Below are positions 47,301-59,300 of a stretch of DNA of 64,000 nt, piece by piece. This DNA is from Patiria pectinifera. Taxonomy: Eukaryota; Echinodermata; Asteroidea; Valvatida; Asterinidae. The notes beneath the pieces were generated by a model, which had not been told where the DNA came from, made no database searches, and worked only from the letters and a program-made list of their open reading frames with translations. The translations under genes and the position numbers were made by a program. The DNA lies in contig CM057149.1 in NCBI GenBank assembly GCA_029964075.1, forward strand, positions 30,084,197 to 30,148,196. Direction: 5' to 3'. Positions within the stretch are counted from its first letter, which is position 1, and each line of letters begins with the position of its first letter.

Positions 47301-50300
47301 CCCAAAATGAAGGGTTTCCACAATATGGCGGATGGACTCTTCAATTTTCTCGACTATACACGTATTTTGCTGACACAGAATTGAGTCCAAAGGAGACATA
47401 ACCCTTTCTACATATTGCAATTTTGTTAAAAACAAATAAAATGACAATTATATTGACAAAATAATATTTTGCAAAATATACTGCAAATGTATGAATTTAA
47501 AAAAGAAAAGAAAAAAATAAATAGCCAACTACATATTCCTATTTAAAAGTAAGGATAGGACAAGTGCACATACACTCAAATTATTCTGTATTAGAGAGTT
47601 CTGATCGAGAGCCATGGAATTGGGGAATTGAAGAGATATGGCACTGCACCTCTGGCCTGGACTTGGGGCTTCCACTTCCGAGCATTTCGGATGCAATTGG
47701 CCGGATCCGAAAGTGGCGCTATTTAGCCATATTGTGGAGGGATCCTTTTTCAACATGACTACTTTTCCAGTTTGGGAAACATCATCCGTTGAAGGATTGG
47801 TCTTCTTTCGGTGATAATTTCTCGAAAAGTCGATGGTCAACCCATCAAAAAATGAAAAGAAAATGAAAGACGACGTTTTGATCATCATTTTTCTGTACAG
47901 CCCGAACACCTGTGAGAGTTTTGAGTATAGGAAATTATCACTGGTGTGCACCCCAGTATAATATGTTTAATGTATAACAATTATTCATGAGCTCGGAAGA
48001 AGGATGTTTGGCCTATTTACTTCGTTGCACCCATAAGGCCAATAGATCGTTTGCATTGCAGCAATGTTTTTAAACGGGTAAGCAAGCAGTAGACCTAGTA
48101 TACGGTGCATTTACTGTTACTTTCTTGTTGAATTATAAATAAAAAAAAACACACCTCATTTTCATTCTGTTGGAGAGGCGGTTTGATTCTTGCGGTAAAA
48201 GTGGAAGCGCTTTTACCTGAATTAGTTCGGCTTCAAGCGAGTGGACGCTTCGATTGCTCCTGTTTTCCAACGTCGCAGAAATGTAGACGGTTTCGCCGGG
48301 GAGATAGGCGCGTTTGTCGGTACTTGCACTCACGGAGATTGGTCCAGTTGCACAACACAGGCAACATACAGTCTTCTCGTCTTCATTATATATCGGTGCC
48401 TTTAAAAGATCAATATTACAATAGTTCATCGTAGTACATTGACTTGATAAGAATTGGTTATATTAAGGGAATAAATAATATGTGCTTGGCCGGTTTTAAA
48501 CAATATTAAGTCCTTTGTTGGCTGGGGGAATGGACGCTGATTATACCCCGAGCCGAAGGCGAGGGATATTTGGCAACCTGGCCCCATCCAGACTTGTTTA
48601 ATACCGGCCAAGCACATATTTATTCCCATTCATAAATACATTTTCGGTCAAAAAGTCAAAACAAGACTCAAAGTTACACAATTGGCAACGATTCTGTGCA
48701 ACAATTTTATTTCGTGTTATTTAGAAACACCTCTCTCCCAAAAAGTCGTATAGCAACTCTTTATATGGAGATTGGCGCGCGCGTGGTGCATGCAACTGAG
48801 AAGTCACAAAAAGAGAGGAAATTCAAATAACTCCACGACTTTGTACAGTTATTTTTCTATTTTCAATGACACACATAGGGAAGTAAAAAAAAAAAAAAAA
48901 AGAGGTCGAAAACTTGCATGCCTGGAATTAAGACTATGAAGTATGGACGCATAGGTAGTATTGCGCATGCCTAAGTGAGGACTGTGAACTTCAGGCAATA
49001 GAAGGGCAAAAAATACCAGATTTCATAGCAGTCCATTTCATGTGATATACTGGAAAGTTGTTTAAGACCAGCCAGCCGGTGTTTAATCAACCTTTCAAGA
49101 CCGGCCACGTGACGGGCTCAACCAATAGGAGTTAACTGTCTTAGATACTTATTAATGGCGTATATCATCATGTTTGATAAAAAATTATTGTTATGTACAT
49201 GTAACAAAAATGTATTACACATTTTGATCTTGTTTGATTTCTTTGTTGCATCTGATACATTCAGTCTTTCTGAGCAATTCACATTCACAGATAGTTTGGA
49301 GATTTTCGGATCGTAACAGTATTTAATAAGAATTTTAACTAACATAATAATTTGGAAGGCAGTTCAAACCACTAAGGAAAAGAGCAATTGCCACTCAATT
49401 ACAATACCAAAAACGAAACTGCCTAAAAAATTTGAATAAATAGCATTAATTACTGACAAACCTGCAGAAAATTCACACATTAAGATTGTTCCATCTAATT
49501 GATTGCAAAGAATTGTTGTGAGAAAATCAAATGCCCATAAAACGTTCCCTTTCAAACTTGTGTCCTCTTGAAAAAAATATCAGAAAGTCCTTTGACATGA
49601 TGGAAAGGCCTAACAGCATATTCATTCAACAGACAGGCTTTTTTGTCCTTAACTTTGTTTATAAAACGTAAGCTCCATTTTTTTCCATACAATCAACTTA
49701 CTACATTTAAAATTACATATAATTTGGCCCAATGTAAATAACATATAGTATAGTGTAACTGGGTTTTTTTCTCCGAATTCATCTGGATGCACTCAAGGGC
49801 GGAACCAGAACACAATTTGTTGAGGGCCAAAAAACTTTTTGGACCCCCAAAAAGTGTATCCAAAAAAATTACGGCGTGGGATTCGGGCCCGCTCAAGGGC
49901 CCCGAAAAATGTTTGGATTCTAGATGGTCTGTGGTGCGATCTGAGGCAATTTCCGACCACTTTAACCAAATTTTGTTGAGGAAAAGAGGCTGGTATACGC
50001 ACTGCCTGCCTTTATTGCGACGTCACTTAAAAAAACCCACAACATTAGGTTCGGTTTTTCCGGGGGGGGCAAACTTTTCTTTGTGAGAAATTTGTTACAA
50101 AATTGAGAAACATTTTACTTTCGTAATCCAGGGTGTTTTTTTATATTTTTATTTAAGCCTTACCAAAGGGTTCTGTACTTTGTTCAGGTCATAGGGTATT
50201 CCGGAGATCGTGAAAGCCCTCTTGGTCACGTGATCGAACGTCCAGGGTCGGTCGATGACAGCGCGCGTGAAGAACCGCACGTATCCCAGGGTTCCCTCGA

Positions 50301-53300
50301 ACGAACATGGCAGCGGCCTGTTGGGTAGCTTGAACTTGAACGGGAGACAGTGGGTGCCGGCTGGTAACTCCAACCGATGGTCGTCATTATCTGTTCTGTC
50401 TGAGAAAAAAAATTGGGAATTTAAACAGTTTCGTGCAATGGGCCTCGTGCACGAGTATTGAATTGAAAGCGAGGTAAACTCTTCATTTTTTGAACTTGCG
50501 AAGAGAAATGAAAGCAAGTAAATTACTAGGCCTAATTAATTCAAGTCTGCTTCAATGAAAAATTTGTAATTAAAATGAGAGTATAAATAGTCTGGCGCCA
50601 TCCCATTCAATAGTTAACAATTTATGAAATGCATTCAAGGAACTCAACAAAAATGGCCAACTCGTGCACGAGGCCCATAAAAGTGTTTTATGAAATTGAC
50701 AATTTTTCAGCGGATGAGGGCGCTGTAACAACGCAAATCTGTGAATATTTTTGACAGCTTATTGAAGGATTTTGAGATAAAATTATACAGCTGATAAAAT
50801 CTGCACAAGTCAATAAGAAGATGGAAATAATAGTGCGCACTTGCATAAGTTGCATCAGTCTAAAAGTTTAAACCTATAATTCTATATATGATTCACTCAT
50901 AAACTTTAAGTAAAGGGTGGCTTGGAAACATAAACCCGCTTAAAATTAGGCATAGTCCTCAATTTGGCGGGAACAAAAAAGCCAAATTAACGATAGGAAT
51001 TATCAAAAGTACGGCATCACAAGTTACAAACAGCCAGAACACACTGTGGATACTGAATTTAAAAACAAATCTACAAGACGGCTGCTCAATACAAGATGTA
51101 TATAATTAGATAATTAATAATTATATCCACAATAGGGCGACACTTCCATAGACCTGTGCACAAACTTTACCCTAGCCCTAACCCTAGCCCTAACCCTATC
51201 CCCATCCCCTAACACTAGCCCCTAGCCCTTGTCAAAATGGGTCAAAATGGCGGTTTTCATATTAGGGCGACACATTATGTGTCGCCCTAATAAGGTGTGT
51301 CGCCCTATTAGAGCAAATTTAATAAGAAACTGTCGCCCTATTAGACGTGTTAGTAATATAACACCACAAATTCACGAACAGTGAAGTCAGGCAATTAAAG
51401 TAGCAAGTATCTAAGATAAACCCCTCCCCCTTCTTTTTTGTACCTTTCCCCAAGATTGTGATGTACTGGTCGAAGTAATCTTCCCCTGCCACATACAGAA
51501 CGGTGACTTTTGATTTGCCTCTGGACTCGATCTCGGTCCACGTCACGACGGCTCGGCCTTTCCAGTGCATGTATATCCCTGCAGGACGTCAACAAGAAAT
51601 TATTATTATTATTATTTTCATCATTTATCATTTCTGGTAATGAAACCAAGGATTCCTCAAAAGCGCCCTAGGCACTGTAGCTCGCAAGCCCGAAGAAACC
51701 TGTGGAGAGGAGACAGTGAGAAAGAAGTTACAGTTTTAGAGGTGGGAAGAAAAGCCCAGAAGAATATTCTGGGGAAAACCTACAGAATCAGGCAGGGATT
51801 GAAAACCTAATCCACATATTGTCCCAGGCGGGATTCGAACCCGGGTCACATGCGATGGAAGGCGAGGAAAGTCACGCTACGCCAACCTGACTCCCCTATT
51901 TATATTTATTTTAGGATTACTTTATTTCAACCTTTTAGAATATTAGAGGGCAGAAACGGGGGGGGGGGGGAAGGAGGGGCGCCTTCTGCCATTAAAAGGC
52001 CCCCCTTATTTTTCGAAACTACAACGGCCGCCAGTTGTAAATTGTAATTTAGACCCAGATCCCTAAGAGTTTGGTTAAGGATCCGCCTTTGACTGCTGTG
52101 AACATTAACACTATCAACATTTTTTTCATATGCTAAGGTTTTTCGAAATAAAGTGATTTACGGGTGGGGTTGGATGGGTGGACGCCCTTCAATTGGACTA
52201 CTTGAAAAAAGTCCTTCCCCCGGACTTTAACGCTTACGTTTTGCTGGAGTGACGTAGCTTAATATTATAGACCATTATCATGTTGCGGCCATCTTGAATC
52301 AACGTAACCAAAGCGAGGGTGGAAGGAAAGAATGAGCCTGGTTCCTTTTTGCACAAAAAACATTATCATTCAATAATAATTGGATACAGGGTACATAACT
52401 GAAATGGTGGCAGCATGATAAAGGTCTATAGCTTCGTGGTCTGGAGCGTGGAATTCAAAATCTGTGGGTAATTGCGAAGGTATTGGGTTGGAGTCCAGCA
52501 CGATAGGTCGTCATGCGTGTGTCCTTAGGCAAGACACTTTGTCCCTGTAAACTTGGTTCTCCCTGTACCCAGGAGTAAATGGTAGTCTATGGAATAGCCA
52601 CTTGCACCCGAGCGTATGATATTCGGGCAGATTCAGTGATTTATTGTGAAAAACATGCTCGGATATATCAGACGTTCGTAGTGTGGCTCTGCACACGTCA
52701 ACGTCTGATCCTAAGACTAAGTAAATGGTTAAGGTAAAGGCAACGAAGCTGTGTTCACAGGAACGGAGTGCCCATCTCTCATTCGTTAGCGATTGGGCCT
52801 GACTCATATGCTGAGTGGTGGGATCACCACACCTCCTCCACAGCGAGTCTGTTACCTTCCCAGCATTGAATAATGCCAGTAGGCTATCCATTTAACACCT
52901 GGGTTGAGAGGGGTAATTGAGGTAAAGTGGCTTACTCAAGGGCACAACACGCAAGGCCAAGGCGGGGCTCGAACCCACAACCTCGCGATCATGAATCCTG
53001 TGCTCAGCCGCTAGACCACACGTGCCCTAATGGTTGCCTTTGAGGAGAAATTACTGTGACTGAGTTTAGCTTCTTTGCACCAAAATGACAGTCGAGCTGT
53101 ACTCCCTAGAGAGCTCAGATGGTTTCTGGAATATTTTATGGGCCCAGTGAGCAGGGTAATAATGAGTAGCGCCTTCAGCAGCATTATTTATTTATATCTG
53201 TTACAATGTTAGTTTATATTGCAAAATTCCTTTCACTTCTCAATGCCGTTCGTCTCTGTACGTGTCGACCGCGACGCCCTTATCCCCCCGACCTTGAAAA

Positions 53301-56300
53301 TAATGGACTTGAACATCTGGGGCCAATTTCATAGAGCTGCTTAAGCACAAACTTGCTTAAGCACAAAAACGTCTTGCTTAATAAAATCAGGTTACCGGCC
53401 AAAACTCCATGCGGTTGTTATGCTAAGTAAACAACAGCTAAATACCAGTCACAAGCAATGTACATCACATGGAGTTTTGGCCGGTAACCTAATATTACTA
53501 TAGGCCAAAAAAAAAAGTCTCCGGTTTCTGGTATGGAGCTTGCCCAAAAAGTGATGCGGCGACGCGGCTTTTTTTTTTTTTTACCTGACTTTTTTGCTTC
53601 AAATGTGTGCTGATGACTGCAAATGGTGTCCGACTAAACTTAGTGCAAATATATGGGAGTCCAGAGAGGCCACATAAAGCTTATTCTCGACCATAACCCA
53701 ACCTAAAAACACGTTAAAATTGTGCAGCAGCAGTATTCCAGTCAAACCAGTGAGTTTGGCGGTTTTGGGACATCATCTTTCATTAAAAAAAAAACTTTTT
53801 CATTTTGCCGACGCGCATGGCTACGGCGACGCGCGCGCATACCAGAAACCGGAGACTTTTTTTTTTTGCCTAAGCAATGTTTTTTTTCGTGCTTTAGCAA
53901 ATTTTCTGCTTAAGCAGCTCTATGAAATTGGGCCCTGAGCCCATTGGGCTATTCGGAACCGTCATTTCTACAGTGTAAGTCAAAACGAAAGCGACGGGAA
54001 TTACTTATGTTTCCCTTAAAAAACCCCATTAAATTTGATACGCCAATGAGGCACGTATTCAACGAGCGTGTTCTCCCACTCATCTGCCACAATACTAAAA
54101 TTGATCCTTGAATCACAACTTATACACGTTTTACTAATAGAACCAATTTTGACAGCTATCAAGCTGAGTGCAGTGAGAACCAGATATTACACCCTGGCAT
54201 TCAAATTTAAATGAGATTTAATTTGAGTCATGACTAAAACACTATTTGTTTACTGTCAGATTTTGTGTTTTGTACTTATGAAGAACAAATCAAGTCCTTT
54301 TCCAGAAATGACCATGGCGAATTTCATCTGTTCTCTTTTGCGAGTTTTCGTTCATTGTATTTAAAGGGCATTCCTCAATGCGTATCGGTAAACGATCAGC
54401 GGCGGGCATCTGAATCTTGCGATAGGCCTATTTCTGTTAAAATAGAAACAACTTATGAATTAGGCCTACGTGAAATCTTCACACTTTTGGTTAAAAACAT
54501 GTACTTTATTCCTATGTTATTTTTATTAAAAGGAGCGAGCAACAAATCTTGTGAAGATTTTTTTTTCTAACTTGGTCACCTTCGTTGTGACTCACACTAC
54601 ATAGGCCTATAGGGAAAATCTATGAGTATAGAGAAATATGGTATGTGATGTACGAAACGGAATACAGCTCCGCGTTCAACAGTCACGCCACATAATTTTT
54701 TTTAATCTTCTGTTTGTACCACAACTCTTTGGCCCAACGAAAAATTTTTTTTATCGAACCTCCGGTTGGAAAATCACGATCATAGAATGTCAAACATGCA
54801 TGCATATCATTATTCCTTCGGTCCATTTCGATTCAACAGTAGCCAGTAAACATACAGGTCAAATCAATGTTCAATCTAGTGTTTATTGTTTCAATAAATT
54901 CCACTGCTAGTTGCGCCATGATAAAAGACATGATATAGTGCACATCCGCAATGCCTACAAAAGCTATGTGGTAAAGCCATCTCCAATGTAGCATAACATT
55001 ATATGTGGTCTGCGAAAATGTTGCTGAAACAAGGTTTTTTTTCCAAAATGTATCTCCAAAAAAAAGGTGTGCTATTTTATAGGGCATTCGATTATTTGTA
55101 TCTTCCGATGTTTAACACATTCTATCGTAGCCGAGCTATACTTGTACATGTACATTATACATAACATATATACCATGCATGCTGCATACTCAAGATGCCT
55201 GAATGGAAGGGACATGTCTACTTTCGTTTTAGGGAAGTCGCTACACGAAGAGTAGTTGCGTTTCTTATTTTCATTATAAGCAAATATTGATTTTTAATTT
55301 ATTACTGAGCTTTCTAGTTTGTCTTAGATAGAAAAGACATGCCAATTAACGAATTTATGTGTCTTCTGCAACCAATTCCGTTTACTGGTATCGATACTGA
55401 TTTGCGAAAATACCATGTACTAAATGAGATAAAATTTATGGAACAGAGGTCTTTTCGGCTTTTCGACAAAGGTCGTTTCGACTTGTGCGCTCTATAGTCG
55501 TCACCTGCAAACATTTGTTTAAATACCATTTTAATTGTGTGTTTTTACTCGGTAATTCCAAAGGTAATTTAGAGCGAAAATAATGTAATTTTTGATCGAA
55601 ATACTTTTTAAAAAATCACTTCAGTGGAAACTCGAAATGAAACTCGACCAATTCGACTGAATAGAATAACGAATTGAATAATTTTCACTCGAAATAGTTT
55701 TGTTCACAGTTTCAGTCGGATCATAGTGAATTTGCACTCGAATCGAGTAAAGTTTGTTTGAGCACATATTAAAAGACAGTTACTAATAATTACACCACTT
55801 TTAACCAAAGTTAAAAGCTTGCGATGCGCATCACGAGCTAGACGTTGACCATTTTTGCAGGGATAAATTTGAAGTAAACCTTATATCAAACTCCAACGTG
55901 AAGCTTAAAAGCTTCGCAATTAATGGACCGCCATTATCAGTGTTGTTGCGAGTAAACGCTTTCCGTGTCACCCATAAGATGTGATGATATCATTAAAAGG
56001 TATCAGGCTGGAATGTGTATACGGGGATCACCGCGTTATGCAAGATGCACTTTTGGCGTGGGTCTTCTCACTCTCGAGCAATTAAAGCCGTGACAAGTGT
56101 TGTTTTTGCCGAGGCATCTTCATCCATGGCATTCCATTTGCCGCTCAGAAACCAGAGATAAAACAAAATGGCATACCGACGTTAATCGCCATCACGATAC
56201 AGATCGAGATTATCGGTCACTTTTTACCCAAATAAAAAACCCTGCTGGGATGTTTAAGTTGCCGGTGTACTTTCGGATGCTTTTTAATGCAGCCGAATTA

Positions 56301-59300
56301 TAGCTGAGATGTTCAGAGCAGATGTATAACTTTTAAAAGGAATTATGGAGAATTGTTGTTCTTGCAAGTAAAAATGTCATGTATACAGGGTGATCCAAAG
56401 AGAAAGTGACCTGGAATCATGTTTTTTTCCTTCTTTGAAAGCAGTCAAATTTAATACACCAATAAAGTACAAGTGTGTTCTCCTACTTACCTAAACAAAA
56501 ACAACCAAAAGAGTTACTGAAATTGATTCATTCTATCAGAAGTTATGCATGTTTTTACTAAAATGACCCGTTTTTATAGCTGTCCTTGAAATGCCATATA
56601 GGAAGCTATTAAGCTGAGGGGGAATTACAGATTACACACAGGCATTCAAGTACAAATAAGATCATTTGAGTCAAGACTGAAACTTTGTTATTCTTGTCAT
56701 ATTGTGTGTTTTGAAAATAAGGAACAAGGCGGTCAACTCTTGTTTTCTGAAATATTGATGGTGAATTTTGTCTGTTTTCCTTTGCAATTTCTTGTTTATT
56801 CATGGATGTTGGAAAACGTCCGCGTTTCATTGTGTAATTTAATGGGTATTCATCAGTTTGTAAAACGGTAAATGATCAGTGGTAGACAGCTGAATGTTGT
56901 GATCGTTTTTATTAAAATCAATATAGCTTGGGAATAGAGTATGCAAATTACGCGTAATGTTCACAGTTACACTTTAGTCAATAACATGTACGTTATCCAT
57001 AGGGCCTATGTTGTTTTTATGAAAAGGAGCGAGCCACATATTTTTTTAAGTTTTTTTTTTTATTTTTTTATTCGGTCACTCACTTTTTGACTCACCCTGT
57101 GCGTTTAGACTATACTTTGTTATCGATTCCATGACAGGACTATTATCGCGGTACCAAACCGATAACCAAGAGCTGTTTGCAGTATACGTTTCCGCGATTT
57201 GTTTGCATTTCATTTCGCCTGTACGTCAATCGGTAATCTTTCGAAGCGTGTCAATATTGACATTACAATTGTCTACGTGCTAATAAGAAGCTATTCAACC
57301 AATTTCACTGATTGCTAAATAATTAATTAAACATATATTTGTCTACTTTGTTTTAGTTACGGATTCGTCATGCACGACTTTTGTTAATATCGTGGTGAAA
57401 TTTCGTATGAAAAACATGATGAAAATGCTATAAAAAAAACCTCAAACGAATTTGTTTTTTAATGTTATTTCTTCTTTTTCTAGGCCTATGTATTATTTTC
57501 TGTAACAAAGCTCTCATGATTTCATATAACTGCAAGTATTTGTTTACTATACGACCAATCTATATCGTGCAGTCAAATCCAGTCTGCCTCTATATTTTCG
57601 AGCTGACTCCGTGCATAATATGACCATAAATTAAAAAACAGACGACTTCCTAAAATTTCAATTTAGGCTGATAACGACCATGCATATCCGTCTCGCACGC
57701 CGCATTCAATGGCTTATTTCAGCGCAGTTGACATTCAAACTTGGACTATTTTCCTCGCTCGGATCGTAAAACAGCACAAATTGCTTTGACGTATTAGTCC
57801 GTATGTCTGTGGATACAAAACAAAATATGCAGGCTTTGTCTAGAATGTAAATATATACTCCGCCACACTTTATGTGTGCCGCGCAGAAATTGATGCTGCA
57901 TAATTAAGAGTGTAGGCACTGTATAGATTGAGTAAAAAGAAAGAAAGAAGTAAACCCAAATATCAGGACCATTTTTTCTATAAAGTTCTGCATGTACCAC
58001 TTTCAATATCGTGGATATGAAAGCCCAATTTATAAGCTTTCTTTTAGTACAAGAATCATTCAAATCACTCATGTACTTTTCAAATTACGGAATTTTAAAC
58101 ACAAACACACCATTTTAAACTTCTGTCCACGGATCACCAAAAAAGGTAAGTGTTCTTTCAGCAAACGAAAAAAAATCAACATAGGGATATGTGTGAATTG
58201 TTTTTGTTTTGCTGAAAACAAAACACTTACCTTTTTTTGTGTTTAAAAATGATTCCGAAACTTGAAAAGTACGTGATTTGAATGATTCTTGTACTAAAAA
58301 AAAGCCTATTAATCGGGCTTTCATATTCAAGATTTTGAAAGTGATACATGCAGAACTTCATTAAATAATTGGTCCTGCCATTTGGGTTTCCTTATTTCAC
58401 TCGTCCTGTAGAACGGTTTATCCCACGTTGACCATTTTAATGGTGTGCTGGCTTTTATACCTCTCTTACACTTTGACATAATTCCGCCACAATCTCCACA
58501 AAATCCCCCGTCTCTTAGGAGGATGGCTTAGGACTACTGAAAATAACTGACGGTGCACTGTGAAATTTGGGCATATGGAATACGAAATCTTTAGTTGCAT
58601 TGCGCATGCCTAAGTGAAGATAATGAAGACATAGACAGGTCATGTGTGACGGTAAGTTAGAATCCATGTGAAAGAGACCATATTTTATGAGTCAAAATTT
58701 CATATGACAATGACAGGGCATGCGTTTCATAAAAGAACGATTGAGATGGCAACGCTTAATTCGACGGATAATTTCTAAATACATGTACATGACTTTCCAA
58801 ATAGAGAGAGAAATGTTGCAATCAGGGAAGTTGTCCTCTGAAATCCTTTCAGCTACATTATTTCTGCTGTATTGATTGAAATCCTTCCACAGTTGACACC
58901 ATTCACGGTATTGCTGCATCGCGAATGCAGTCAATGTGACGCATCGACCAACCAACTCGGTCATTATTTCCAAGTCAGGTGTAAAGAGGTCTGCAGTCAA
59001 TATGTCACGACCTTTTCCGCGGTTTTTTTTTTGTATTATTATCATGGCGACCGTGTCGGTGCGGTCACTGGAGCATCCAACTTCGCAGCTATATTGTCGT
59101 TCAATTATATAGTGTATATCGACTTGCTAAATCGAATACTCGACGAATGCTTATCTTCAACAACGTGCATTGAATAAAAGCGCTGATACTCCTATAGGCT
59201 CAATGATATAGCTCTCTCGTAATCTGGGGGGGATTGTAAGCCTTGGGCGTATGTGACCCGTGAAGGCTTTGGAAATTAAGAAGGTATTTAGCTGCTGACA

